Origin: Arcuatula senhousia
Taxonomy: Eukaryota > Mollusca > Bivalvia > Mytilida > Mytilidae
Assembly (NCBI GenBank): GCA_963971305.1
Contig: OZ020304.1
Span: 22,178,103-22,242,102 of the forward strand
Reading direction: 5' to 3'
DNA: 64,000 nucleotides
Shown here piece after piece: positions 10,580 through 24,362 of the stretch (position 1 is its first letter; every line of letters starts with the position of its first letter). The position numbers and the translations under genes are program-made. A model generated the notes under the pieces. The model was given only the letters and a program-made list of their open reading frames with translations. It was not told the origin of the DNA and searched no databases.

Positions 10580-13500
10580 AATATAGCACCTTTCATATTA
10601 AAAGTTCAGCTATTCATCACTTCTATAATTGATAGATATTCTACAGAATTTTCATGACTTTTCTAATCACAGCGGTGTCTAGGAGCCAATGTTACATCTC
10701 AAGCTAACACTATTAACTTAATAACCTAATTTGTAAACAAATATTACGTCTTCTTAACGAATAACACCGCAGCTCATAACACAAATGTGGATCTGGTTTC
10801 CATCATCAGAAGTAACGTTGATTGTGATTGGTCATTTTGAGACGAAAATCTGAGCGATCCTCTGTGTCTTGAGGATAAATGGTTGTCAAAATATGGCAGC
10901 TTATCATTTACAAAATCAAAATAAGTAGTCTTTAGGGAAAAATTAAACTGAGACCTAAGCTGCATGCATATTTGAATAATACTGTTTCCAAGCTTCAAAA
11001 CAAAAAAATAAACCTTTATTTTTTGTAGAAACAACATTTTAGAAATAAGAAAAGGTATTAAACACTAACAGCGAAAAAGAAGAAGACCAAACAATCAGAA
11101 CAAAACCAATAAATATACTTACACAAACAAACTAGGATAAACATAGCTCTTTAATTTACTTTTAAGCCTTACAGAAAATACATCCCTAATAAATTATAAA
11201 TTCACTGTTTTAAACAAAAAAACCTGATTATTTCAAATACACATTTCTTTTCAAAAAATTCACTTAATTCGTAATTTAGAAGTACAAAATATTGAAATAT
11301 TTAAGATTCTTTCATTTAAAGTGACATTTCTCCGTTAACTGGCATAGAAAAGAAACTATTTACGACTTTAATAGGTGGTTAAACTGCTTAATGTTTGGAT
11401 TCACTAGTTAACGAAGACTAAACAAAACTGTATCAGGTTTAGAAAATATGTTTTAAGAATTGCAGTCAGCTGCTTCAATATAACTAGAAATTGATTTTAA
11501 TAAATAACCGGTACATGAATGAAATACATCAATATTATACACGTCTGTGTATCCATTTAATATATGAAACAGACGATTCAAAAACGCTATAAAAACTCTT
11601 GATTTTTTATTTTGTCAACTACATTTCGTTTGGTTCATAGATTCCTTCAATTTCCCAACAGTTTAAGATTATAGAAACCACAAAATCCTATTGCTTCACG
11701 TCATTCGAGGCTTTGAATCTTTAATTTTCAAATTCATAACTCTCTTAACCTGGACAGTAAGTTTACTTAACCTGCACAGTCTTTGTGTTGCACAACTTAT
11801 TTGATATGTCAGGACTTCTACAATTTGTTCAGGAATTTTTATCTGACAACCGATACGTCTTATATATTCTTTTTCTGGTTATAAGTCACTGGTGGAAAAA
11901 TTGAAAAATATCTAAATCGCAATGGTTAGTGAAAGCGTTGATAAGTTATTGGCTGGTTGTTGTTCTAGTATGATCATATCAATATCCTTAGGTCTGAAAT
12001 TAACCTTTTGACGTTCACATTCATTTTCAGCTTAAAATCTGCATTTTTGAAATTTTTGCTAGAACAATTACGGGTCAGATGGTACACATATTATATATCA
12101 TTGCAAAGCAAATAAAGTCTCCTGTCTAATTTTGGTGTAAAACATATACCATCAAGGATTACATTTGTCAAAAATTTGGATTGTATACGAAATGCTCAAA
12201 ACTTCTTTTTCAGCATGCTTTCCGGTCTTCCACGTGGAGCCTTTTCACACAGTCAAGTAAACAGGTCCCATGCACCTATCAAAAAGGAATCAGGGACATC
12301 TAAAATGAGTGAATCTTTTGGTTTTATTCTTTTGTACATATGTATTCATTTTGTATTAAGAAAATTTTTGACAATTGCAAACAATGATAGTGTATTTTTC
12401 ATTTTTATGGACTATATGAGCGAATGACCAATTGATCCGTGAGTGGTTGATGAGACCTTGAAATAACACAATGCACCAGATAATCATGTTTGAATAAAGA
12501 AATAAAAACGACAATTTTTGGAATTTTTAAGCCCACATACAAGCCTAGGAGGTGTTCGGTTTTGATTCTATGGGCATTAGAAAAAGGGGTGTACAATGAG
12601 AATACCTCAAAAAGTTAACGTCGCATAAAGTTTTCAAAGTTAAATTATTTAAAAAATTTTATAGGTTCAGTAACATTACAGTGACTACTCTTTAAAAGTC
12701 TAAATAACTATATTCCTGTACAATGGAAAATATAGTGACCAATAGAAAAAAAACAATCGTTGCGATGGAGGAACCATTATGAAAATACTAAACTAGCCAA
12801 GAGAAGACACAAATGTGCAGTACTCTTATCGTAGGTAGTAAAACACACTTCTAGGTTAAACGTAAGAAACCATCACATATGCTTCTACCAACAACTATTC
12901 TTAAACTATACCATTATAACACTTATCATACATTGTTGAATTCCCTACATTCCATAGATTATCTTCCAGTTAGATGTTACTTGCAGAAATAATTTTATTC
13001 ATTACAAACCAATAACTGCGAAAACAAATTATACATGGAAAACACTAAATTTACTCATTTTTCCCATAATTCAAGCCTTTATTAGAGTCAAACCTGCACT
13101 AAATCCACTACTGTGCGATACATGCTCTGAAAGTACATGAACCTGACCGTTTATTAAAAGAAAAAACCTTTACATCGAAAATCTAATATTTGTCTATGAT
13201 CGCATGATTTCCTCCGTAAAATGCTTGTATCAAGTCAGGACCATTGCGATTTTAATTTCCCTATATGGCTTTCTAGTTTTGTCTTTTTTCTTAGACATTT
13301 GAAATTGATCCTCCTAGCTCGATATTTTTTTTATTTCCTTTATTTTATATAAAATCAATATAAAAAAAAATAAAATAAATATATATATTATTTGTATTCT
13401 AACTCTTTTGAATTAAAACTATATCTCGAAAAAAAAACCTTAATTGATATTTATTGATATTCTAGTCCTTTTTTATATAATTACATTTAATGTAGTTTAT

Positions 13501-15180
13501 TGAGACACTTCAGATCTCTGTTAAAAATGTTTTGTTTAACTGCATAGGAGTTTTGCACCTGATTGAAAATTAACTTCTATTACAATCTAAGAACTTATGC
13601 TCAGAAAATTACTTTCTCAACTTTAAATGACATACCATTTGGCCTTAATCGTCTTAACTTTACAACCCGTCAAGACTAAAACTGTCCCTAAATATTTCAT
13701 TGACGGTTTGAAGGATGAACAATGCGAATCAAATGTTAAATTCGGACAGACTTTGAGTTGTCATCTTCAAAAATTCCGACCTTTGTCTTTTCATCATTCG
13801 ATACTCGTGGAAAGTGAATGTTGTTTATCAACAATTGATGTCCTCATAGAACCTGACGCTTTTCTTAGCCAACACGATTCGTATTAAATTGCATGTTACC
13901 TGACAAAATAGGTTTAATCAATCAACAAACATTGTGACAGAACATGTACCTTGTCAGACGCCATATTTGTTTGTGAGTGGTCCTGCCGTAATTAAGTCGT
14001 TTGATGTCGTATTTTCACGTGAAGCGTCTCTCAGTGTAAAACTTGCAGCTCGTGTTAAATATGGCGCCCGACTTTGCACGTTTTAACAAATTTTTTCCAG
14101 TTATTTGTTTCCTAAATATTTTTTTTCAGAGTTAAGGTTGAACATGTTGAACAAATCAACTTTGTAAAAGATAAGCTGATTTTGTTATGTTTTACCCATA
14201 ATTTCTATTCATTTTTAAAATTTTTGCACAATTTTCATTTTTTATGTATTTTGTTATTCGTATTGATTTATGTATTGTCTCTTGTGTTTCTGTGTCGACA
14301 TTCTACCAAAAAAAATCTATATACAAAAAATAAATACAATATTCCCCTCTCTGACTTTTTTTTAAATAATGGAAATGGTTGGGTTTTTTTTGTGCAGGAT
14401 AAAATAATATCGGCTATTGTATTCCAACACATGCATGCTGTATGTCAGTGGATTTTGTTCTTTTTTTTGTCGGCTTAATCAAAATATATCGTTATTAATA
14501 ATTTTAAAAGAATTAAAAACCGATGGTGGCCGTTGTTAACTAGCAATTATGAATGTTTTTGCTTTGCTTATTAAAGGTTAGAACAAACCAAAATTGTAAA
14601 TGCTATTCCTTTGGTTGCTTTTTGTTTACCATATATACAGTAAATGCTTCTAGGAACATGCGAGTTGAGTTCGATAATTTTTACTATTTTTGACTTCATT
14701 TTCTCGACAAAATAGACGCATATATAATGAAATATTTTTGTTCAGCTTACAGATGTAACAGTGGGCTGAAGCCCCTTAGCTAATTCGAATAAGAATCATT
14801 CTTAACGATTTTAAGAAAAGATGTAGGAGTCAGTGCGCCTATATGAAAGATGATAAAATATTGAACTCAATACATACACGAGTGTCATTTTATTTTAATT
14901 AATGTGATATTAGATAATCACAAAATGATTTCAAATTCATCATTTTAATATATAATGATTGTAGTACAAAACACACATACGATGCGTAAAAAAATGAGCA
15001 ATTCGTGCAGTTAAAAAAATTTAAATACCTATTATGAATAACTAACAATAGTTATATGGACATAATACAAACAAAATAGACACGGTAAGATCAAGTATAG
15101 TGCAATAACCCCAGCTAAGTGAACGATACTTCATTAATAATAATTCATAAATCCAAAACGTAAATTGAATATTTACACTC
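10580..15180. other. Non-coding AT-rich DNA
   Basis: No supported gene is seen. Fragments of Rep-A occur near 11925-11990 (GGCTGGTTGTTGTTCTAG) and at 13190-13370. An inverted pair CGCCATATTT / AAATATGGCG lies at about 13957 and 14060. The rest shows no repeat, RNA gene or coding signal that I can name. Confidence 0.4.
13190..13370 (-). repeat. Rep-A partial copy
   Basis: It shares CAAGTCAGGACCATTGCGAT, AAATTGATCCTCCTAGCTCG and TTATTTCCTTTATTT with the fuller copies at 17465-17775 and 32905-33230 and with the copy inserted in a LINE at 49206-49410. Its left half is missing or too diverged to align. Confidence 0.55.
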
Positions 15181-15189
15181 GTAAAAACT

Positions 15190-16060
15190 TATTGAAAAAG
15201 GTCAAAGAGCTGTTTATGCTCTATATAAAAAAAAATATATAGCTGTTGACCTTTAATTAAAACTTTTTGACACTTAAGTTGCTCCAGTTTTGACATATGC
15301 GTCTGAGATCAGGGGATACGAAAAAAAACTATTTTAGAAAAAGTTAACCTACAATTTTGTAAGCGTAAACACCAACCCAAATTTTATGGTCTGTTGTGAA
15401 GTAGGAGGGTACCCTCAAGAGCTACAGATTAAATTAATGAAGATGATTAATTTTTGTTTTAGATTAGTGAGTAATTAACAAAAACTGTCGAGTTAATTAT
15501 GTACACTTTTGGTAGAGCTTTATAGTAAGGATAATTATACATGTAAGTTGATAAATTATGTAAATTCATATTCGATGATTGTGGTTTAAGTGGGCATGGG
15601 ATTTCAACAGTTTAATAATATTAATCTGTTAAAAGTAGAAGTTAAACAACGTCTCCAGGATCATACAGGGCCATACAAAAATGGTCCGCAGATATGTATT
15701 ATTCGTCATGACAGGTATTATTTATCATTTAAGGCGGTAATTTCACTAGAGCAATATTTGTTACGACTGAGTCGAATTCGGAGTAAATACATAAGCAGAT
15801 TCCGAACATGTTACATCAAATTTCCCATAGAAATGGGTAGATTGATAAACATTCCACGACAGAATAGAACTTGTAATATCATGAATATGTGTATAAATGG
15901 TATTGCAGATGAATATCGATTTGTTTGCTTATGCACTCATATCAATGTCTTTGAGCTGAGGCGAAAGAGCATACCTAAATATTATGTTGAATTTCCAAAG
16001 AAAATTTTTTCGTGATAAACAAGTTTTGTTATGTTAAATCTGTTTAAAATGTGTCTATTT
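15190..16060 (+). pseudogene. Degraded non-LTR retrotransposon (LINE) ORF2 3' end
   Basis: Split frames read KALRALYALY-like, LRSGDTKK, CKRKHQPKFYG and then, in the long open frame at 15590-16015, YISRFRTCYIKFPIEMGR, NIPRQNRTC and DEYRFVCLC...RRKSIPKYY. These are the C-terminal region of mollusc LINE ORF2 proteins, downstream of the reverse transcriptase, with the late Cys/His-type motif (CN...EDEYHF in relatives). Several frameshifts and stops separate the blocks. The RT core is absent, so this is a 5'-truncated dead copy. The 3' end is not precisely located. Confidence 0.65.
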
Positions 16061-17464
16061 TATTCAAAAAGTTTGTATACTATTAGAGTAGATATCATGT
16101 TTTTTTTATATGGCAGTATGTAAAAAAGATTATTTGTTTGTAAGGATGTAATTCATTGTTTGTATTGCATTTATATTGGTTATATATTTTAGGATGTTTA
16201 TTATGTCCCTGTTCCGCAAATTCTGAGGCTGAGCGTTTTTATAGATAAAATATGTTAAACCATGAGTATATTTATACATAACTGTTTTTACCTAAAAAGC
16301 AAAGTGTTAGTTAACCATTATAAGCCTTTTATTTTTTTTTACATTCACAAAAATTACATTGTAAAAATGTTTAAGTTAAACGTTCATGGGTTGTTTTTTA
16401 CATATAAATGTAAGCTGTATAACATAAAATTCAAATATTGTGGAAGAAATGCATACATAGCATACCTTTACAATAAGAAAGCAATGAAATTTGAATTTAA
16501 TTAAGTCTATAAAAAGATATTAAATATCTAATTGACAGTGATAAATTTGCAATTGAATTCTATTATTTCTAACACTATATGTCTTGCTGTGAGACTAGCC
16601 ATAAGCCTCTCAATGCAATCTCATCTATTACATAGAAATGGATACCTGATATTTTTTCTGACTTCTTACTGAAAGAAACTTCTAAATATTTAAATAGATC
16701 CTGCAGTGAGACACCCGAACGACTACTCCTAAATTAAAACACACCTCATATGATAATTATTTTGCATTCAAGTAATAAGTATCAATTTCAAAATATTTGC
16801 TTATAATGCAGTGTTAGAGTTAAACTGAGACAACCGCTATTCGTTTTCAATTCTATGGCCGCATTGTAATGTAGTATATGACTATTTTTTGTGAGGTCTT
16901 TTGTCAGGAATTCCTTAACCTACAACTTCTTAGTCTCGTCACTTAAATTATTTATTTTCTTAAAAAGTTTGCAAATGAATTCAATTTGTTAATAAATTTG
17001 ATCAAACCAAAGTAAATAAATAAATCAATGTATCTTGTTATATTTTTTACAGTTGAATGTAAGATACTTCTGAAACAATTACAACTAGAAAGAATCTAAA
17101 TGTTCCAAAATATCATTTTTTGCGTTGAAACTGTTAACATTTTAAATCATGCGTACATGTTGTTTTTTTTTTTTGCAAATAAATCATCAAAGAAGTAACA
17201 TATAAAGAGAAATTATCAGAGCACTGACAAATCACTGACCAACAAAATAATTTAACTGTAAATAAGCTGTATTCTCTTAGTATTCTCCGTTTAAAAACAA
17301 ATCGTGAAAAACAGTGTCTGTTCAATAACTTTATATGGAACTTTATATGTTTCTGTGAAAATCATTATCTTAAGAAAACTGTCGTTATACGTCTCATACG
17401 ACCCCTACAATATCTTCCTTCGTTATCAGGCACTGTTTTAAAAATTTAATAAATTATGTTAGAC
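16061..17464. other. Non-coding AT-rich DNA
   Basis: No gene or named repeat is recognised. The first few hundred bases may be the LINE's 3' untranslated tail. Confidence 0.35.
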
Positions 17465-17775
17465 GAAACGGCTAGTGATTGATTGATTAGTGTTTGGTTG
17501 GTTGTTGTACTGAGATGATCACCTCAACGTCCATATTGTGTCTTCACAACCTTGTTGTATTTTGTGTAACTATCGGACCCAAAGTTCACAATGGAAGTGG
17601 GGTTTTGCCAGCCATAATACCTGGATAAACCATCATTTCTTTTGAAATGCCTCTACCAAATCAGGACAATTGTGATCTGTATTTTCACCGGTTTGTTTTC
17701 CTTGTTTTATCTTTTCTCATGGACATTTGAAATTGATCCTCCAAGTTCGGTAACTTTGTTATTTCCTTTATTTCT
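17465..17775 (-). repeat. Rep-A, the longest copy
   Basis: Landmarks in order are GGTTGGTTGTTGTACTGAGA, TTCACAACCTTGTTGTA, CTATCGGACCC, ACCTGGATAAACC, TTTGAAATGCCTCTACCAA, GGACAATTGTGATC and GATCCTCCAAGTTCGGTAA. The same order is present in reverse complement at 32905-33230. It has no coding capacity and no terminal inverted repeat that I can see. It is a short non-autonomous element of unknown class. Confidence 0.6.
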
Positions 17776-19244
17776 GGTATAGCAACAATTTCAAGAAAAT
17801 GTTATCTTACAAAATTTTTGTATAACGTTTTTTAATTTGTAGTTTAAAAGATTTTTGTGAGAAACTCATAATTTGACATCAGATTTTTTTCGAAAAGTTT
17901 ATTGTAAAAAATACATTAATAATCTACAATAAAATCATTTGGTTGCAAATTTTTAACATTGTCAAGAAAAAAATTATAGATTTTTGGGGAAAAATCCACA
18001 AAATAGATTCATTTTTTTTTAAATGAACATGAAAGTTTGTAACAAAAGTTGCAATTTAATATTACTTAACGTACTTAAGATTTCTGTTTTAAAAAAGATA
18101 AGATCGCATTCTTCTTTTCAAGTTTTGTTAAAATCCGTTTAGAGTTGTCACCCAGTTTGTCAATTTTATTCCAAAAAATAGGCAATTTAACCTGAAAACC
18201 AAACTTGTCTTTTAAATGTTTATCTTTTATTCATTTCATTATAAAAAAAAATAAATAACTTTATTACTGAACTGCCATATACTTTATAATTACAATGATT
18301 CTGATGTTAAGAAGGAACTATGATGTTTTTTTTATTTCTTACTTTAGGACATAGTTAACGTATATGTATGACGAACATAAATCTTCCATCTATGTGTGTG
18401 TATGATACTTTAGTTATTGTACTAACAAATTTCGAATGTCTCACTGAAGCAAAATTGCTGCAAAAGATTCTACAATACCTGGTTTTCAAAAATGGTTTAT
18501 TTTGCTCCTTGTATTATCTACCTTTGTTAAAATAGACTTTTGCTATAACTTATAATAATGCTAGACTACTTGTTGTTTTTATACTAAAATAAAGTATCAA
18601 AATTTAATTCACAAACGGTACCATTTCTTTATAGCTCCAATTAAAAAGTTCACACGTTGTAACTGATTGAGTTAGTATTTTGTTACGAGTATTGACCTTT
18701 ATTGACAATGTTTGTACATTTTGGCACCAAGATCTGGCATCTGTTAGTATTATAATTTTGTAATATCAGTCATTGTAGTACGATTTCATATTTACTAAAA
18801 AAATTAAATAAGTTTGCTTTTGATAGAAGAAATAAGTAACTTTTCTGAAATTTATTCCTACATCAATTAGTCTATAGTTAAAGCGATTTTTTTTGTAATC
18901 CTCTAGTGTTTGCCATCAAAATAGGGTTAATTTTTTTGCCCACGAACCCCTATTTTTTGTTATCAATGTCTTTAATATGTCATAAAGAGGTAATAAACAA
19001 CCAAACAGAACCAGGCTTAAAGGGGCTCGAGTGTCTAAATTTGAAATTATAGATTTTTTCTGTAATTTGCCACACATATAGTCCTTTATGCATGGATAAA
19101 AAATATACAGTAAAAAATGGGAGGTCACCGTTCATTTAAGCCCGTTATTAAGATTATCAAAATTTGCAATTTTTTTTCTATTTTATATAGATTATATATG
19201 AAATATGATAATTTAAAGCTTAAAATTGACATAGAAAAAAAATC
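17776..19244. other. Non-coding AT-rich DNA
   Basis: No gene is recognised. Phrases like GGTCACCG near 19122 recur in the duplicated block that follows, so the segment 18900-19450 is probably one repeat-derived unit. Confidence 0.35.
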
Positions 19245-19446
19245 TTAACAGCAGAATTTCTTAAAATTTGCAAAGAATGTGTGTTTTAATGCATTCTTCA
19301 AATTGAATTAATGAAAAAGAGGGTCACCGTGCAAATAAAACAATGTTAACAGCAGAATTTCTTAAAATTTGCAAAGAATGTGTGTTTTAATGCATTCTTC
19401 AAATTGAATTAATGAAAAAGAGGGTCACCGTGCAAATAAAACAATG
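19245..19446. repeat. Perfect 101 bp tandem duplication
   Basis: The block at 19245-19345, starting TTAACAGCAGAATTTC and ending AAATAAAACAATG, is repeated at 19346-19446 with no difference that I can see. It is non-coding. Identity of the two copies means a recent duplication or an assembly duplication. Confidence 0.85.
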
Positions 19447-20639
19447 AAATTAAAAAAAGCTGTTAAAGTTTTGCCAATTTTGCACACAAAATTTAAAGAA
19501 AATCAGGATTTCAATGTAAAACATGGCATACAGAAAGAACTGAACAATAGATTTTTTTTTCAAATTTACACAGAAGGTGTGTTGTTTAATATAATCAGTG
19601 ATGGTGCTACAGACATTGGAGGGATTTACCGATATAAAACTGCTGCGCGAAAAATAAGCGCTAGTTTAGACCCACGAGCCTCTTTTAATTTGTTTACTGT
19701 TTAAGTTGTAAACACATATTAGGATTTTTCTGTAGGGCTATCTTTACATTGCATGATTATTCATTATACAGGTAATCAGTGGGAAAGGTATTACTATAAT
19801 AATTGTAAATCACAAACACATAAAACATTAAAGAAGCCCTTACGCAAAGACGCGTGCTATGTCACAACCGTACCCGACTGTCAAACCTTTTCCCAGCCAA
19901 CACGCCACTATCATCGATGTTAAATTAATATTGGATGTTGTTTCAAATATTTTTCGCGTTTTTACCTGATTTCGTGACAGAATAATCAGAAATTAATTAC
20001 GGTAATTTTGTTCCGATTACCTCTTTAGACGTCAGGTAGAAAATTGTCAACATATTTATGAGATGATAGCACATAAAGTTGGGGATTTGAGGAAATTCAC
20101 CCCATGCGTTGCTACTTGATAAGCATAAATAATTAACATGTTGATGATTTTTGGACAAAAAAACTTTTAATGCTTTTGATAATACTACAATAGAAAACAT
20201 GTCATTGTAAGCAAAACAATATAAATAAGACTTTAATACAACAAGCCGACTGTATATCTTATTTCATTATTTAAGTCTTACACATACGTGCTTGCTAACG
20301 TCATTAAAACGTATACATAATCGAAGTATGTTATAGTCGTTTAATGTAGATGTCTTTTCTTCTTTCAGGGAACATCGTGCTTCCAAAGGGACAGGGAAAT
20401 AAATTCAGGATATATGACCATTCAACTCTTATTAGGACAAATCAATTATTTTCATATTCAAACTGTTGAACAGACAAAGGCTGATAGTTAAAGTTATATG
20501 AACAAGTACATTATTAATCTTCCTAACTGATTTCGCAGTTGGTATTTTGGTCTTCTAACGCTCAAAATATGTATTTACAGCATAATGTAAAACAAACATG
20601 GGTTTATTTTCTTTGACATCTCGTCGCTGCTGAACTTGA
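19447..20639. other. Non-coding DNA
   Basis: An open frame of 86 codons (19444-19704) begins in the duplicated block but resembles no family known to me. Nothing else is recognised. Confidence 0.35.
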
Positions 20640-20830
20640 TGCTGGATTCAGCTTCATTGTTCGAACCTTTAGGCTTTGAGTACTTTTTATTCTATACTTT
20701 TGGTTTTTTTTACCTGCCATTGTTTAGATTCAAATGCTGTTAATGAGAGTTTACTCCTTGAAATATCAATATGCATCATAACCAAATCATAAGCCGTTTT
20801 GTATTTTAGTTATCTTTTATTTCTGTTACT
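20640..20830 (-). repeat. Rep-H copy, opposite orientation
   Basis: It reads as the reverse complement of the 3' two thirds of Rep-H. Landmarks are TTGTTCGAACCTTTAGGCTT, TTCAAATGCTGTTAATGAGA, ACTCCTTGAAATATC and CATAACCAAAT. Confidence 0.55.
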
Positions 20831-21044
20831 ACATTTACCGTTTGCAATGACACAATATATTGTATTGAGTGTTTAACTTGTGAACCCACACAGCCCTACA
20901 TCTCATAAACCATACAAAGATGTTGAATTATTTGAACCACATCGTTTAAGATTAAAACGCGATGCAGTTATAATTAATATTTTCTTCTATTTAAAGCAAA
21001 ATGGCATTCATTATGCCATTATATCTACTTACTGAACTGTTATT

Positions 21045-21724
21045 AAGTCCCCGACCACGAAGTGTCGGAGGACTTATTGTTTTTGCCCAGTTTCTTATTA
21101 TTATTATTATTATTATTCTTATTTCAATTTCCTATTTATAGATCTAAAGTTTGTCCGACATATCTCGTAAAAACGTTTTGGCGAATCAAGATGAAACCTT
21201 TTTAGATGGTTAGGGGGTCACTCATAGATGGGCAATCGACTTTTAAAATTTTCAAGATGGCCGCCATTTCAAAATGGCCGCCTGCGGAAAAAAGGGGCGG
21301 ACAATTTTTTTTCGTCTGATCGTCTTGAAAATGGGTTATCTGGGTAAAGTGGGTATGCTGATTATTATGGTGCGACCGGATTTTTTCTACGACCTGCCAA
21401 TTTTTGGCAATTAGCCGCCGAAATCGCCAAAAACTCTACTTTGTCAAATATCCATGAAAATTGTTATACTAGATAAAATGATAATGCTGATCACCATTGG
21501 GCAAGCACGGTTCTTCAATAAGTAACCAATTTTTGGCAATCCGCCAAAAAAATTGGCAATCTGCCAAAAGTCGCCAAAAATTTAAATTTGTCCAAATTAC
21601 ATAAAAATTTGTATACAATGTAAATTTGATATGCTGATCATCATGAGGCAAGTAAAATGTTTCTATGATTAGCCATGTTTTGGTATTTTGCAATCCGCCA
21701 AAATTTGGGGACGGGAGGGGACTT
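21045..21724. mobile_element. Short-inverted-end element with AAGTCCCC termini and imperfect tandem core
   Basis: It opens with AAGTCCCC and closes with GGGGACTT. The left end folds into an imperfect hairpin (GTCCCCGACCAC GAA GTGTCGGAGGAC). An (ATT)n run sits at 21095-21117. The core has about three units of about 140 bp marked by TATGCTGAT and NNGGCAAG, each with CAATTTTTGGCAAT or NATCCGCCAAAA. It is non-coding; the frame at 21469-21747 is a reading through the repeat. Architecture again resembles a non-autonomous Helitron-like element. Confidence 0.5.
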
Positions 21725-21814
21725 TTATGTGACTTGCTTGCAATCACAATTATAGCTAGTTTTTGTTACACTTAATAAGAGGTTGAAATGCAGTCTGATT
21801 ATAGTGAAAATACC

Positions 21815-22045
21815 AAAGTGGTATAAAAAGCTAATTTGGTATTCTATATCTGCATATTTCAATGAGTAACCTCTCATCAGCAGAATTTAAATCAAAGCAA
21901 ACCAAACGTGGGCAACGAAAAGTACTAAAACCTAAGGCGTTCAAACAGGGAATAGAAAAACAGCACCGAGGTTATCGAATATGTGTTATAAAAAGACGGA
22001 AACCTGGTGTTTTCAACAGGTTTGAATTGAGACAATCGAAAACAT
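21815..22045 (+). repeat. Rep-H copy
   Basis: Landmarks match the copy at 3255: ACCAAAGTGGTATAAAAAG, GAGTAACCTCTCATCAGCAG, GCGTTCAAACAGGGAA, CACCGAGGTTATCGA and GGAAACCTGGTGTTTTCAAC. The open frame across it is a by-product. Confidence 0.6.
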
Positions 22046-24362
22046 AAAAATGAATGAAAAGTTGTAATGAATATTAAACTATCTTGTATGTTTATTTCAT
22101 AAATAAGCAAATATAGCGACGCGCCGAGCTGATGTAACCAACTTGATATTTTAATAACTGAAAATGATCATGTTTATTTATCAAGTTGGAATGCAAATGA
22201 ATGAGCATACACTTATACCTTTTTTCTTCCTTAAAATATTTAACGCATGGGACATTTAAAATGTGACAAAATCATATTTTTATCTTTAGGGAATGACCGG
22301 AACTCTGTAAAGGTTGGAAACATTTTAAACTTAAAAATTGTTGGTAAGTGCGAAGGGTTGGACAAATATCAAATGATGATCAATATTACGCCTTATGTGC
22401 GTTCAAAACTGGAGACAAATTGGACGAGCGTGATTCTTTTATGTCATTGGCAAATTTAAAACCTTACGGAATGATTAGAGGTTGAATTTAATTGACCTTA
22501 CCATATAAGTGTTCTCTTCAATAACGTTATATAACATGTGGATATTATAACTATATTTCTAAGTCATGCACTATATCCATAAAAAGTCACCAATTATACA
22601 AGTTTTTGTTTTTGGTTAAGCAGAAGTATAGAATCTATTTCAGGCAGTCGAACGGACCACTGTCATTTTTCGCTGGGTGTTAGATTGTATAGATATTCAT
22701 TGATTTTATGAGTGAAATTTCTATCGCACAAATTTCAACACATACTGTAGAAGCAGAAATATTCACGGGGGGGGCAGATTTCGTTTATTTCGTGAGTATG
22801 AAAAATCCATGAAATTAAATACCAACAAATTTAAAGTATTTGTTAAGAGTGAAAATTTGTCCCCACTTATTCTATCACTTTAGTTACTTACTCAGGACTT
22901 TGTGATCAGCGAGAATGTAGTATCATCTGTTGGATATACATGTGGTTCTTTTTCAGTTGTTAAAGCAAGGTGTTTTTTGTGACAAAGCAAATCAAAATCA
23001 GACCCCTAAATATAGCATTACGTTAGAAACATGTTCTTTTCCCGTTGCATTTTTTATAAACCAATGTGAATTCGGTGTTATTTCATTTCATTTTACAGAT
23101 GTTGTATCATGTGTTATTTAAAATGAATTAAATACATTTTTGGATACCCATACTATGTAAACAACCCGAATAAAATTCTGTTGTATTTACTCTATGGTTT
23201 TGTTCTGAATGCTTTTCGAACTGGAAGCATGTAATATGATTGACAAATAACATGACAAAAGTAATGCCATATGCTTTTCCATACCTTTGATACAAATATG
23301 TTTAGAAAAATGGATGAATTTTTATGTGGCCTATTCAAAATGTGTCATCTATTTCTTTGTGCCAAATAATGCATTTCATAGTTCCATATTTTGAACAGAA
23401 TTCATGATATATCAATTACAAGAAAAAAATAATTAGTTTGATAATTGTTTTTGTTTTAATTCGATGTACTTTTTGAGATGGTCTTTTTACCATCTTATTT
23501 CATGTCTAAAACCTCACAGCAAAGCTGTCTTACGGAAATCTTAGTTTAGATGGCCTTTGATGGTAGTAAAAACTGAACATTATTTTTGTAGTGTTATATA
23601 TTAAAAATGAAGTTAAACATTTTCTCTAATTTCATTCTTAGCATTAAAAATTGAAATGATAGTAAATAAACAGAATTCAAACAACATAATTTCAAACTTA
23701 AACTTATCGTTCAGTTAATTCACACCAAAAAAACTTTTTTTTATTGTTTAATGAACTTTGTTCAATACGAAAACTTTCGGGTAAACAAAAAAATCAACAA
23801 CGATCAAGTTAGTCAATACATTTGCATGTTTTAAATACATAGAACCACTTTACACTTTTGCATTTCACGTGCAAAAACAAGGTACGTACACTGGGGTTCT
23901 TATGTACTCGAACATTTAGCAGCTTACTAATGCGCCAAAGACAAAATACAGTAGATATATATTTCAAAAGTTTATGTTTACTTTAACAGATATTAGAGCC
24001 ATTTTATGTCTAAAGACCACCATAAAACAACTAATTTGTAATCTTAATGTTAGGGTTAAAAATTTGCGATGTCTAAAAATAAAACGCCTTTGATGAACAG
24101 ATTTAGGATTAAGATTTGTCTATAGGCCATCTTTAGACATTTCTTAGTCACAAGACACTTTTGTTAAATAGGCCCCGAATTCTTGAATAATAAAATGGCA
24201 TAAGCTAACTTGCATTAATGCAAGAGGATATTTTTGGAAAGTTATAAAGATAAAACAATATGATTTCATTACTAAAACGAAAATTATCTACGAAATAGAT
24301 GTCTAAAATTATTCTTTTCTCTGTGTGTTCTGTTTGCAAAAGACTAAATAATGGAGATTTAA
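22046..24362. other. Non-coding AT-rich DNA
   Basis: No gene is recognised. A small hairpin, GATGGTCTTTTTACCATC, lies near 23478. The phrase TTGTTAAATAGGCCCC near 24160 resembles the end of an inverted-repeat element, but I found no partner. Confidence 0.35.

Noticed and set aside
10436..10657. Open frame across 10436-10657
   Set aside because: It reads through the 100-N assembly gap, so about half of it is undefined.
14182..14478. 98-codon hydrophobic open frame
   Set aside because: T-rich DNA gives Phe/Leu-rich translations by chance; no start context or family match.
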